Below are positions 48,011 through 60,480 of a stretch of 64,000 nt of DNA, one piece after another. Source of the stretch: Verpa conica (Eukaryota > Ascomycota > Pezizomycetes > Pezizales > Morchellaceae); the NCBI GenBank assembly GCA_033030425.1, contig JAUFSD010000002.1, positions 124,001 through 188,000 of the forward strand, read 5' to 3'. The translations under genes were made by a program, and so were the position numbers. The notes under the pieces are model-generated. The model was not told the DNA's origin. It did not search any database and worked only from the letters and a program-made list of their open reading frames with translations. The stretch's first letter is position 1; each line of letters begins with the position of its first letter.

Positions 48011-50961
48011 ATGTCTAGTATCTTCACTTTCAACCCTTCGCCTCCAAAGCCTGCCTCGCCGTGGGCTAATAATACACCCGCTCATCCTTCCCCATCCACA
48101 ACTCCGGGTCCATTGCCTACAGCGGTAGAGACCATTAGCGATGATACTCCTGGCCATCTCAAAACAAATAGCAATTCCGGAAGATTCCGTGGTAGCTTTA
48201 TTGATGCCAATCATAAAAGGTGGGGTGAAGGGATTGCAACGGATGGGGGGGCAGTAAGGGGGCTAGTATCGGAGCCTCAAATGGGACCAACCGAGTACAA
48301 GCTGAGTCTTATCAGGGGAGGAAAAAGTGAAGCACGGATGGATCAATTGACAACTCAATTACTATGGAGATTACAGCAGAGTAGCCCGTATGTCATTACC
48401 GTTCAAGATCGGGTGTTAACTAGATTCAATAGCTAATCTCAAATAGATACCATGGGAATTCTCTTACGTCGAAATCTCCAGAGGCTGTCTCTTCCTTGCT
48501 ACAAGAATCTCAAGGTGCGCTTTATGAGATTGGAGTCGCGGATGATGGGACCTTTGTTGGTCTTAGCGAGGAAGAGCTAAATGCATCTCTTGATACTTTA
48601 CGTGGGATGGCTGCCAGACTTGGGTGCAGCGTAACTGTTGTCCGTAAAGTTTGTGTAGGCAGCGTCGACGAGCGTGAGATTAGACGATCAGAAGCGAAGC
48701 TTGCTGAGTATATCAAAGCCAGACAACGAAATCAGAGAATCGCGAAGGTGGCTTCTGAAGATAGCCACTTCAAAGACGGTAGCCTAACGGAAGCAGCCGA
48801 TACCGCTGATACAGAGAAGTTTGGAATCCCTAGGCTCGGAGATAGTCTTTGGGTTGCTGAAGCTTTTGTAAAACCGGGCGATGGATCCCCTAGCGTTTCG
48901 GCGAGTGTGGGTCCAGAAGAGACTGCGAAATTACCGGAGACAAGGAGCAACACGGAACAACTTCGAATAACGCTGACTGGAGCAAGCACTTGTGGAAAAA
49001 CAACCTTGCTAGGAACGCTGAGTACTGGAGAGCTTGATAATGGGCGAGGCAAGAGCCGATTGTCGCTACTGCGTCACAGGCACGAGTTGGTCTCTGGTAT
49101 CACCTCTTCCGTTGCTTGGGAGATTGTGGGTTACCGGCCAGAATCATCGGACATAGAAAGCGGACAGTCATCTAGCGAAAGTGGAATACCTTCTAGGGTA
49201 GTTAATTACGCTTCTGGTAATATATCTTCCTGGACCGATATCCACGCCTCCGCAGTAGACGGTAGGATTGCGTTTTTGTCTGATTCTGCTGGGAATCCAA
49301 GGTTTATTAAGGCTACTTTTAGATCCTTGATTGGGTGGGCTCCTCATTATGCTGCTTATCTGATCGCTGCAAATAGTGATGATGAAAGTGGAGGGGTTCC
49401 TGGACTTGGTACCCACGCTCACTTAGCTCTTTGCACTAAACTGGGGTTACGGATGTTGGTAGTTATTACCAAGATGGATCTAGCTTCAAAAACTGGGTTG
49501 AAAAAGGTATTTTCATCAGTGTTGACATACTTGAAGGAACATGGGAAGAAGCCTGCCCTTCTTCCATCAATTGGAAAGCTGAAAGATGTCATCCGTGATG
49601 TTGAATCTGACCCTGAACATGTGGTGCCGATTTTATTCACATCATCAGTTAAAGGTGACGGTATTGATCTATTGCATGCGCTCATTGCAAGTTTGCCATT
49701 GCCAGAGTCCCCCAGGGCACCGGTGCTAGAGAAGGTTATTGAACCTCTACCAGGAACGAGTTTAGTTGGAGTCATAGAGGGGGCGGGCAAGATTGCGGTT
49801 GTTGACAATGGGGAAAGTACGATAATGAAAACAGATTTCAGTGACGAGAAGGAAGAGCCACCGTCTATATTGTTTCATGTTGAAGAGATTTATGGAATAC
49901 AGCCGGCATACGGTATCGAAGATACAGATGGTGGAGCAGTTGTGGGAGGGCACGTGAAGTATGGAAAAATATCTATAGGGGATGAGCTTGTCATTGGTCC
50001 TTTCCCCCCTATCAATAGCCTCCCTTTAAGGAGCGGAACACCAACGCCGACGGCAACCCCTACTCAAAATTCCCACCTATCAACATCTGCAGGGCGGATG
50101 TCAAGGCAGTTATCCAAAAGTCCGGACAGTGGGGATGAAAGGCGGATTAGGACACCTACCGGACAAGTCTTAGCTTCGGGTAGTGGAGATGATGAAATCG
50201 AGGAAGATAGGGTTGGGGAGTGGGAATGGAGAGCTGTCAAAGTTATTTCGGTCCGAAGGTTAAGGCTACCTGTGAATACCCTCTATGCGGGAGAGGCCGG
50301 AACTTTGGGGGTTGTACCAGTCTCAGACGAGCCTACGATTCCAGTCCTTGTCTCGCCGATCGACCTCCTAGCCATAAACAGCAAATTGAGGATTACCATC
50401 GATGAAGACAGTGATGGCAGTGATAGTATGCATCCCTTGCCTGGGACGCCGAGGAGTGCAAAGGCTGTTACTTTTGCGAATCCTCCACCAACGAGCATAC
50501 ACCCCGCCCCGATGAAGTTGAGGAGGGGTATGACTATACTTAACCGCCCGTCCACGAGGCTGTGGCCAAAAACGTACTCTGGATTCACGACAACGCTCAG
50601 CGATCCTGATGCCTGTCATTCATTGGCCATCGGTAGCAGTGTCATGGTTTACATTTCATCTATCCGTGTCGCGGCTAGAGTGGCTTCTATAGAACCCCCT
50701 CCTAATCCTACAATAGCTACCCCAAAGAAGAAAGATAGAGGCGATGACGCTCTCGGTGTCTTCAGTCTCGATGATGAATTTGACTTTGATTCTGAAGAGG
50801 AGCACGTAGATGAAGATGACGTGAAGGACAGGTTGTACTCTTTCGAGTTTAATAATAGAGCAGAGTGGGTAGAGGAAGGGGCCACAGTCCTAATCATGCC
50901 TGGGGGTGGCGAGAAAGGGTTGGAAGCTTTCGTAGGGAGGGTTGCGGGTAGACTTAGTTAA
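48011..50961 (+). CDS. GTPBP1/GTPBP2-family translational GTPase
   Basis: Two exons, 48011-48387 and 48447-50961 (59-nt intron), give 963 residues. The N-terminal 60 residues are Ser/Pro-rich. A conserved pre-G region runs EYKLSLIRGG ... ALYEIGVADDGTFVGLS and spans the splice. The GTPase domain has G1 GASTCGKT (304-311), a GTPBP-type switch I region (RHRHELVSGITSSVAWEIVGY), G3 DSAGN (405-409) in place of the usual DLAGH, G4 TKMD (467-470) and a G5-like SSVK. Two beta-barrel domains follow, the second interrupted by a low-complexity insert (about residues 655-710). Family members are eEF1A/Hbs1-related GTPases linked in animals to mRNA surveillance and resolving stalled ribosomes; the fungal role is less studied. 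Replacement of the catalytic His of G3 by Asn suggests low intrinsic GTP hydrolysis, which is inference. The in-frame ATG at 47975 is less likely than 48011. Confidence 0.92.
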
Positions 50962-53265
50962 GAGAATGCTTTGTTTTTTTATATATTTCATTTAGTCTTG
51001 TTTTAGTTATTGAGTAGTATTGTTTGACTTGAATGTTGGAGCGTTTGAATTCTAATGCATGTTAATAGACTGATTTTTTCCTTCGAATCTTTTAATACCT
51101 GGTGTTAGATAAGCTCATGTCATAAGAGGAGATTTCTATCGTGTGCAAGGCTACCAATCATACCCATATCTTGCTAAGTCTTGATACTGAAGAAACTTTA
51201 AAGTAATTACTCGGTGAATTCATATATCAGAATCTAGGCTATCCCCTCGGTCGTAGCAACCAAAATTATGGTCCATATGGTCCATAATTTTAGGCTCGGT
51301 TTTTGAGAACTCAATAGTACCCCAACCATATGGCTTCACCCCCCCCTTGATAGAGAGAGAATTGTGTAGAATAACTGGAAAATTAATTCTATAATATATG
51401 TGGGATTTCCCCTGCTCTTATAAAGGGGCTATCAATAGTTGAATTAAATAGGTGTTTCCCACCAAAATACACCTGTTTTATAAAAATTGATGAAATAGCC
51501 TGAGATAGTAATCTGGATATTTAAAAATCCTAGAGCGGAAATTTAAGTACCTACTCTATCTTGAAATAAGATGATCTTTTTTTTATAGTATCTCCTTGTT
51601 CACCTATGATTTTTTAAGGTGGTGGGTTTTGGAGGTATTTTCGGTATTTTTGCCAAGTTTTATATGGAACCAAATCAAAATCTCACACAATTGAGCCCTA
51701 AATATACAAAATAAACTCTATTTTCATATAGCATATCAACCATTCATTATATAAACAAAATATTCTAGATGTTAGGACTTCAATATCTAAAATACATTTC
51801 CCACTAATAAAATGGAGTTACTATTATACTATTAATACTTTATGGACTCCCTAGGGAGAGACTGCAAAATCATCAACTTTTGTACAATTATGTCTAAAGA
51901 TAGTATTATAATGAGTTATAGATTACCTCTATAAACATAAATAGATGACTCTATGGCCCTATGTGAAAGAGAAAAGCCTATGTGGTGTTATGTTGTCATA
52001 CTCCTTAATAATGTAGGCGAAAATTATGGACCGTTCGGTCCATAATTGGTTACGACCCAGGGGATAGGCCGTCAGTGAGGATTACCATAGTATAAGGGCT
52101 CGTGTAACAATGGGAGAGGGGGGAATAGAAAAGACTGAGATTCCCTCTTCCTATCAATATCATAGGGGGGATAAAAAAAAACCCTGTCACTCACATAGCA
52201 ACCAGGAGATGAGAAATCATTAAATCTCACATCCATTTCGTAAGAGAACGATATTACTATGGCAGACCAGGCTTTACCTAGCTATATAAAAACACAATAC
52301 CCAAGACTGGTCGTGCTTGAGCAAATCGCGGCCTATGGTAAAGCCGAAGTAGACGATTTTTGGTATACTAACTAGGAGGAATAGCTAGAGAAGCACTTCC
52401 ATGCTGTCCTTCCTTCCTTATATGGGTTGAACCAATCCCACAATACCCTAGACTCTAAGAAACCCCATCCCAAGCCTTCCAGCATGCTTACTAACAAATA
52501 ACAGTATAATCCGAGATTACCTATATAAAAGAGGCTCTATACCTAATTAGGTAGTAATTTTAACTACACGAGTGATAATCTATGATTAAAGCACCGAGGT
52601 AGAAACGAGGGGGAAGGGGGGAAAGAAGCGCCATTGCGGCAATGTTGCGTCTTCTGCATTTGAGAAACATGACTATCTAAAGTAAACACTACTCTGCATA
52701 AAAGTGCATATGAGGGGGGGGTCTTGATTGGTTTAAGAGGGGTGTTTTTTTTTGTTTCCTTATGCACTTAGTACTCCACAGATAGAACGAGAACGTACGC
52801 CAAGACTTACAAACGGGATGCCTGAACAACAAACTGGGGATGCCAAGGATGAGCGGATCTATAGGGGAAAAAAAATTTACGTCTGATAGTTGAAGGGTCG
52901 ATTTATCTACGGAAGATATAAGCTTGCTTGAATCTAACGTATAGATGGATAGTGGAAACTCACATCGAATCTAGGACTGACTCGCCTGGTCTTAGTCGTG
53001 GTATGTACATATATCTTAATCCTGAAGTCTACGCTTAATGCGGTTCAGTCACTGATAGCTAAAAATAAAATGATTTCTCTACAGAACCTTGCCTAGGATA
53101 CTCTCCCACGAAACCACGCGCCTTCCTGGAAAGAGGTTAGGACTCCCATTCCAAGCTCTATAATTTTAATAAACTAACTTTCATAGCTGGATAGATAACT
53201 CTAATCTACAACTCATTAAATCAGCTAGCCACAGTTATCCTATTTTAATAGGGGCCCACTACAAT
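50962..53265. other. AT-rich gene-free region with a TIR element
   Basis: Apart from the element at 51239-52067 this stretch shows no coding potential. The sequence is strongly AT-rich and contains many short homopolymers. Confidence 0.5.
51239..52067. mobile_element. Non-autonomous TIR element with palindromic subterminal repeats
   Basis: About 829 bp bounded by inverted repeats of 53 and 48 bp. The outer parts read CTATCCCCTSGGTCGTA on both ends. Just inside, each end carries a palindrome built on AATTATGGWCC/GGTCCATAATT, at 51264-51291 and 52020-52047. The interior is AT-rich and non-coding. Target duplication is unclear: GG or a short AG-type word could be read. It probably depends on a transposase encoded elsewhere; the superfamily cannot be assigned from the ends. 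Confidence 0.8.
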
Positions 53266-54869
53266 ATGGGTGCTGGTCAATCGGTAAGACCTCTTAGTGG
53301 TCATGTTTTGATGAAGCATAGATCACACTACTTTCTCATGAGAACGGCATTGTTAACGCAGCCTGGAAGCACCATGACCCGGAAGAATGGCGGAATCTCT
53401 ACGAGCAACAAGGAAAGCAGAGGCGCAAAACATGGTCACCTGAACAAGAAAACAGGGAGCCTTCCGGGCAATATTTTCTTCTTCTTCTTCTTTGCATTAT
53501 TATTTTAGTCATTACGTTTTGGCTCTGGTGCGAGGAGAACTGGCGAGCAAGGAGGGGGCATGAAACGGTATTGAAGAAACTTGGGGAGCTTGAGGAGGAG
53601 ATGAGAAAAATGGATGAGAAAATCAAAATGATAATCCCAGGGTGGGGGTGGGAGGAGGTTGAGGTGGGTGTAGAGGATGTGGAGGAGGATGAAGGGGTTG
53701 AGGAGGAGGTGCTGAGGAATGAGGTGAATAGACCAAGTATTGAAGAGGGGCAGCGAAAGAATGAAGAAATGGAAAAAGTAGAGGAAGAAAGGGCGTCAAT
53801 GCAAAAGGAGATGGAGGAGGAGAGAGCGGCAATTGAAAAGAAGATAGAAGAAGAGATGAGACTAGCTCAAGAGCAACAGAGACATCTTAAGGAGAAAATG
53901 AGACTGGCTCAAGAGCGACAAAGACAATTTAAAGAGATGAAAAGAATCCAGGGAGAAAAGGAGAAAATACAACTAGAGGAAGCCCAAAGAAAAGCCAGAG
54001 AAGAGGAGGACAAAAAAAGACGAGAGGAAGAAGTACGAATTGCACAGGAGAAGGCAGAGGATGAAAGAGAAGGCTGTGAAAAAACGGACCAAGAAACGAA
54101 GAGTATACACCAGGAAATGGAAGAGTTGATCAAGAGCCTTAGCATGGGAATCCAGCCAACCGTATGGCCTACTGATGAGGAGTATCAATCAGCCAAAGAT
54201 AGGCTCGGATATTACGATAAATACTTCCATTTCGCTGTCAGCGGCCAGCCCGGAAGTGGAAAATCTTCATTGATCAATGCTTTCCGTGGTATGAAGAACA
54301 AAGACCCAGAAGCAGCCAAAACCGGAGTCACCGAGACCACCCAAGAGATAGCCAGATACCCTGATCCAGATTCCCAACCTCCTCGGGCATGGTTCGATAT
54401 TCCTGGCGCTGGTACATTAGATATCTCTAATTGGCAATACTTCAATCAACAGGGCCTTTTCATCTTTGATCTTATAATCGTCGCGGTTGACATTCGTCTC
54501 ACAGCGATAGATCTGTCGATTATAGAAAACTGCCAGCGCTTCGGTATTCCCTCGTTTATCGTTCGTTCGAAGGCGGATCAACATATCCGGAATATTATGG
54601 GAGATTTGGGTTACGATAGCGATGACGACGAGCAGGATCATCAATCCCTCAAAAGACAGGCCCATAATAAGTTCGTCTCGGAAACTCGCCAAAGCTTTGA
54701 GTCTATTCTCAAAAAGTCGAATTTACCCTTACAAAAGACTTACATCGTCTCCAATAATAATCTCTGGGCTGTCGTCAAGGGCAAAGCACCAAAGTCTCTC
54801 ATTGACGAACGGGAGCTTATGAACGATCTACTAAGCGCAGCTAAAAAAGGTCACCAGTCACAAAACTAG
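53266..54869 (+). CDS. IRG-like (interferon-inducible-type) GTPase with myristoylation and membrane signals
   Basis: Exon 1 (53266-53283) encodes MGAGQS; exon 2 is 53322-54869, across a 38-nt GTAAGA...CATAG intron; 521 residues. The Gly2 context is a good N-myristoylation signal. Residues about 68-85 (QYFLLLLLCIIILVITFWLW) form one membrane segment with a basic flank. Residues about 90-290 are a charged coiled coil, Glu/Lys/Arg-rich. The GTPase domain (about 300-510) has G1 GQPGSGKSS (314-322), a TGVTETT switch I, G3 DIPGAG (about 365) and G4 RSKAD (about 421-425), matching the IRG/IIGP family. In mammals IRGs are myristoylated and remodel membranes around intracellular parasites; IIGP-domain proteins are also found in fungi, with unknown function. 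The intron is very short; without it, translation would begin at an internal ATG at 53601 and the membrane part would be lost, although that upstream frame is open and protein-like. Confidence 0.85.
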
Positions 54870-55950
54870 TATATTTCGAGTGTTCTTCAGATTTTGTTCT
54901 TCTCCTCTTTTCGATTCTCGTTTTAAATCATGTATTCAATTTACATTTGAGGTTGCAGTCCAGATTTTTAGTTTTTTATTCTTTGACCTTATTTATATTT
55001 ATCTGTAGTCTTCTATTTGTTTCGTATCATGAGCTAGGCTTGAGATCGAATCATTTTGGTCTTTCATTGTATTTCTTTTCTACATGCAAGAGTATTGAGG
55101 GGAATTATTTCAGGGCCTTTTTTTACAAACACACAAACTTTGAATACAGACCTTTGGCTCTGACCCAGCTTGCGAGTTATAGACTACTCTTACCGGGCTA
55201 GCGTAATCTTCTCAAACCGAGTGAGGATAAAAAGGATTATATAACCACCTCCAGCCATCACCTGTCTATCAGAATTTATTCTAAGAGGCCCAGCAAGTAA
55301 GCGGCACCACCATAGGTATTTCTTATATCTAGGCTAAATAACCCTCCCCCCACCAGAGTACCGCGCTTAACCTCGCTTGACTCCCTTAACCCAGGATCTG
55401 AAGACAAAATGAGCATGTGTAGAGTACATACAGAGAAATCATCCAACATTCCAATTATCTATATCCGGCGTCCCGGCCGCCGGAAAAAACTCATAGCTAG
55501 GGGGGGGTACCCAAAGCTTAATATGAAGCTTACCTACACCGGATAACTCATGTTTCGGTATATCATTTCTATATATAGTTATTGTGTTACCCGACCGATA
55601 TGTCGTACAAGAAGTAAGTGGTGGTGCTGCGGTGGACTTTGAGTTGCCTTCCGGTCAAGTGTATAGGGTAAAACGCTAAGCCGCAACGGACAGGAGATAT
55701 CTTCACCCCTCATTTGTACTCATATCTGGTTCTTCAGCATAAGCTGGAGAATGGGTCTAAAATTGTCTGGGACTGCTGTCTTGAAGCGCTTCTCTATCCT
55801 TACACTAGATAGAAAAAACAACTGTATTATTTTTGTGTAGCTTTTAGGACCTCTACCTGAAGATAGGAAATAGTAGAGGTTATTTGTCGTTTAAAAGATT
55901 AAGCTTTGGCAGTGCGACACCTTAGCGGATTCCAGTGGTGATCAGCTTAC
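54870..55950. other. Gene-free region
   Basis: 3' flank of the IRG-like gene and sequence up to the Copia insertion site. Short frames only. CTTAC at 55946-55950 is the left target duplication of the Copia element. Confidence 0.5.
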
Positions 55951-56155
55951 TGAAGTTCAGTGTAAAGTGAAGAAGATGATTCTATTAAACGAATGGGAAA
56001 TCTGTCCCCTATTTATACAATAATATAAGTTACACAAAGCAATATGAGTCATTCTCGCCGGAATGCTCTTCCTTATTCCGTAAACGTCCACAACAATCTA
56101 GATAATTCCATTATCTTAATACATGACTAATACATGACAAATGTACAATTTAACA
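55951..56155 (-). repeat. 3' LTR of Copia element
   Basis: Plus-strand start TGAAGTTCAGTG and end TTTAACA; as a minus-strand LTR it begins TGTTAAATTG and ends CTTCA. It has the same length as the other LTR, with eight substitutions between them. Confidence 0.95.
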
Positions 56156-56164
56156 CTTCCCCTC
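56156..56164 (-). other. Polypurine tract of Copia element
   Basis: GAGGGGAAG on the minus strand lies directly against the 3' LTR. This is the expected plus-strand DNA priming site. Confidence 0.85.
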
Positions 56165-59100
56165 ATTTGTTACCTCGTATTGAAATGGTATGTTGAAGGT
56201 GTGCTGGTTTTGGTAGACCTTTTGTGAGAATGTCGGCGATGTTGTCAGAGGTGGAAACATATTCTAAGGAGAATATTCCTGATTCGTACCATTCGCGAGT
56301 GGAATGGTATTGAATATCGATATGTTTGGATCTATCATGAATTCGTGGATTTCGAACCAGCTCAATGGAGCCAGTGTTGTCAGCGTGTATTGTATAGTCG
56401 TAGAATTGACCAAGTTCTGTTAGGCCGGATTTCAACCATACAAGTTGCTTCGCGGTTAGGTTTAGGGCCATGTATTCCGCTTCGGTGGTTGACGTAGCAA
56501 CTGATCTTTGTTTGCGACTTCTCCAACTAATAGTTGACTTTCCAAGTTGAAAGACATATCCAGAAAAGGATTTTCGATCAGAGATATTGGAACCGAATGA
56601 GCTATCTGAGAACCCATGTAACGTGTTGTCGGAGTGTTTGGAAATAGAATACGATGCCCGCCTTTAGTGCCTTTGAGATATCTGAGCACTCGTTTGGCAG
56701 CGATTAAATGTTCTGCCGTAGGACAGGAGGAAAACTGGGAGAGAAAAGTGACTGTGTGAGAAATATCGGGTCTGGTGCCGATACTGGCATACATAAGGGA
56801 TCCGATTATGGATTGATAGAGTTTTTGATTATCTATCATGGACTCTGCCGTTCCTGTTGTGAATAGAGTGTTGGGTTCAAGAGGCGTGCCAACTGGTCTG
56901 GATTCATGCATTTGGAACTTTTCGAGAAGTTTTTGTATGTACCCTTTTTGAGAAAGGTGTATGCCGTCTGAGGTGCAGTCAATTTCTAATCCCAGGATGT
57001 ATTTGGATTCGCCGAGGTCTGTGCATTCGAAGTCTGTCATGAGAGACTGTTTGATGCCTTGACGATAATTGTTATTGGGTCCAAATATCATGATGTCGTC
57101 GACGTAGACGGCTAGGTAGATGTGTTCTGTGGAATTAATGAACACGCATGGATCGAAGTAGGATGCTTTGAATCCTTTCAGTTTGAGAGAGTCAACCAGG
57201 CAGGCATACCACTCTCGAGGGGACTGTTTCAATCCGTAGATGCATTTGCGAAGTTTACACACTTTGTTGTCTTGTTTGTATCCTTCGGGAAGTTCTAAGT
57301 AGATCTCTTCCTTAAGGACACCGTGGAGGAAGGCAGTTTTGACGTCTAACTGAATAGGAATCCAGTTGTTGTGGGCAGCAAGAGCTAGTAGGAGTCGTAG
57401 AGAGTCATAACGGGCAACTGGTGAGAAGGTTTCATCGAAATCGAGACCTGGTATTTGTGAATAACCTTTGGCGACATATCTGGCCTTGTATCGTTCAATG
57501 GTTCCATCTCGGTTGTGTTTTGTTTTGTATACCCATCTTCCTTTCACGACTTCTCGATTTTGAGGTCGTTCTACTATATCCCAGGTGTTATTTTTAATGA
57601 GTGCGTCGTATTCTTCCTTCATTGCTTTATTCCAAAGTTCCGTGTCTTCCCCTGAAGTGGCTTGTCGAAAAGTAACTGGATCGGTGCTGATGTAGGCATA
57701 GTGAACTGGGATGTCAGTTGCAGTGTTTGCTCTGGCTTGACGAAGTTGTCTCCTAAGATCATTTCTCTGAACTCGATGTTCTTTTAAGGAGTCGTCTTTT
57801 AGACGTTGGTGATCTCGAGGGTCTTCATTTTGCTCGATAACTAGGAGATCATCTTTCAGATCTCTGTCTAGTTTCTCGATTTTGGCTTGTATTCTGCGTA
57901 TTTCTGTGTCCCTTTGTTCTTGTTCGATTTGGGTTGTTTTTTCGACCGGCTTCTTTTCTCTTGTTGATCGCCTGGGAGTTTGAAAGGGGGGAGGAATTGG
58001 TGCAACTGTTTCCTTTTTTGGTGGAGATAATGGGAAGTCTCCTGGTGTGTGTGTTTCTGGTTCTGATTCTTCATCAGAGTCTGGTAGCGGAAGTATAAAT
58101 TCTTTTTCTTCCCCTTCGTCTTCTAAAGGAACTGCTTCTTTTCCTTTTGAAGATGACTCTGGTACTGACGCTTCGAGTTTTGGAGTTTCTATAGGAGGGT
58201 AGGAGATATCAATCGATACTTCCCCTGAAGCTGGAGGGGGGAACGTGAGATCTCTAGTGACTACCACCTTGTGTTGAGATGGTATCCAAACTCGGTATTG
58301 TGTGTCGCTGTCTGTGTACCCAACAAATTTACCTTCGACTGCTCTTGGTTCTAATTTGCTTCCGGCTGGCCTGGCTTCTTTGTGAATGTGAATGTAGCAT
58401 TTTTGACCGAAAGGGTGAGCATGTTTGATTGTTGGTTTCTTTCCATGGAGTGCTTCATATGGGGTTTTATCCTTTAGAGCACTGTGTAGGAGTCTATTTT
58501 TGAGATAGACAGCAGTTGAGTACGCTTCTTGCCATAGGATTCGGGGATGGTCCATTATCATGCATCGAACCATTGTGGTTACCGTCCTGTTGAATCTTTC
58601 GGCTACTCCATTTGACTCATGGGAGTATGGTGGCGTTGTTTTTTGGGTAATGCCCTCTTTTCCGAAGAAGGTCTTGGTGTTTTTGTTGACGTATTCGCCT
58701 CCACCATCAGCTCTGAACCTTTTTATTGTGGTATTATGCTGATTTTTGACCTTGTTGGTGAAGTGTTCGATGGCTTTACACGCATCGTCTTTATTCTTTA
58801 GGAAGTAAATCCAAGAATAGCGAGTGTAGTCGTCTATAAAAGACATATAGTACTGGCATTTGTCCTGAGACATTACTCTTTGTTTACCAGAGAGATCTGA
58901 ATGGACTAGTTCGAAGGGTTGTGTGGCTCGAGTACTTATTGTCTTCGGGACCGAATGAGTGCTTTTTGAAAGGGCGCATGGTCCACAGTGGAAATTACTT
59001 GGTTTCTTTGGGAGATTGGTACGGTCGGCATATAGGCTATGAAGACTAGACGGATGTCCGAGCGCTTCATGCCATTCAGAGTAAGAAGAGAGAGACGTCT

Positions 59101-60415
59101 TTACATTTTCAACTATTTGTACATTCCAGTGCCCGTTTACCAATTTTCTCCAGAATAGTTCCTTTTCGCCCTTTTTAACAATTTTGTTTCCTCCTCCTGC
59201 ATCAACTCTGCACCCCTTTTTGTCAAGAACGGTCTCGGAGATGAGACCAACTGGTCCGAACGTGGGGACGAGGAGTACATCAGTGAGAACGACTGAAGAT
59301 CTTCCTCCGTCAGGGAGCCAACACTCGATGAGGATATCTCCAATTCCTGGAGCTCGGTGAGCGGTCCCATCAGCTGTTCTAACGATTCCGTCGTATGGTC
59401 GAATCGTGGTGAAGAGTTCTTTGTGGGGAGAGATGTGAGCAGTTGCGCCAGAGTCGAATATCCAAGATGAAGAGGTTGAGGAGTTATGGCGTACCATTAA
59501 AACGGTTGCCGAATCATGTGTGCTTGTGGAGGCATTATCCTCCTTCCCTTTTCCTTTTCCTCCTTTCTTTCTCCATTCTCTTTCCTTCTTGAGCCTTCTG
59601 CAATCATCGTGGGTGTGATTTGTGATCTTTTTTCCTGTTTTCGCCAAACAATAGGTACACCATTTCTTGGTGCCATGACTGGTATTGAAGACAGTGTCTT
59701 CGGAACTGCCAGTTTTGTTGGCGGATAGATCGGTGAGTCTATTGTAGACGTCTTCGTAGGAGAGATTCTCCTTGGTTTGGAGATTGTCGATGATATTTAC
59801 CATTGAGGTGGCAGTGTTTAGGGAAACAAGCAGCAGGGCTGCTTTGGCTCGGTTAGATTCTGCGACGGAGTGGAAGTCTTTGGATAATCCTTCTTTTGTT
59901 GTGTCCTGGCATCGTTGCTGGAACCTATTCCATTGATTTTGGAATGTGGTTAGGTGATCTGCAAGAGAGGTGTTGTCCTGGTAACGTAGGTTCAGGAGTG
60001 TTGTGAGGATATTAATTGTTGTTGCTGGAGTTTCCCTATCGTAAAGGTCTTTAAGGGCTTTCCAGGCACCGTGTCTGTGCCGGCAACGAACGACTGTGGT
60101 TTGTAGTTCTTCTGATACACCGTTGAGTAAAAGTGCGAGAGCTCGCTTAGAGATGGATTTCCAAGTCTTATGCTCTGTGGAGGTTTTGTCGGTCGGCTCT
60201 TTTTCCTCGCCACTCACATTTTCCCACCATTCAACTGAATCAAAAGTAATCTTCCAGGCTCCTGCCCAGGTCTGATAGTTTGACTGTCCCTTAAGAACGG
60301 GAAGTCTATCTGTTTTGACCATGAGATTTCCCATAGGATTGGGAATGGCAGTGCTCGTAGGTTGGACTACAGTTTCATCACCGGACTTGCTTGTAGAAGC
60401 TTCTCCTGAAGACAT
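56163..60415 (-). pseudogene. Copia gag-pol polyprotein, frameshifted
   Basis: Starting at the ATG at 60415, one frame runs 1,317 codons to 56462. Landmarks: gag (residues 35-250), a zinc knuckle beginning WCTYC (252-272), protease DSGA (about 321), GAG-pre-integrase (about 430-490), integrase core with the Asp, Asp and Glu residues in LVHSDLSG, FIDDYTRYSW and NGVAERFNRT, and a reverse transcriptase (about 930-1170) with DVKTAFLHG and YVDDIMIFG. The RNase H domain starts normally, but near 56621-56632 the frame is lost. The rest of RNase H (including IHADNTGSIEL and the ADILTKGLP end) is readable in another frame down to 56163. The frame change is one base lost or an equivalent change. The lost part contains essential RNase H residues, so this copy is probably non-autonomous. 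A programmed shift is unlikely at this position. Confidence 0.93.
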
Positions 60416-60480
60416 GGTTTAGTGTTGGGTGTATGTTTTGTGAGAGAAGGTAGAGAATAGCGGGGTTTATTGTGCAGAAC

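Noticed and set aside
53266..53508. An 80-codon unspliced frame starting at the same ATG as the IRG-like gene
   Set aside because: Past the first six codons it loses protein-like character, while the spliced frame gives a membrane segment continuous with the GTPase.
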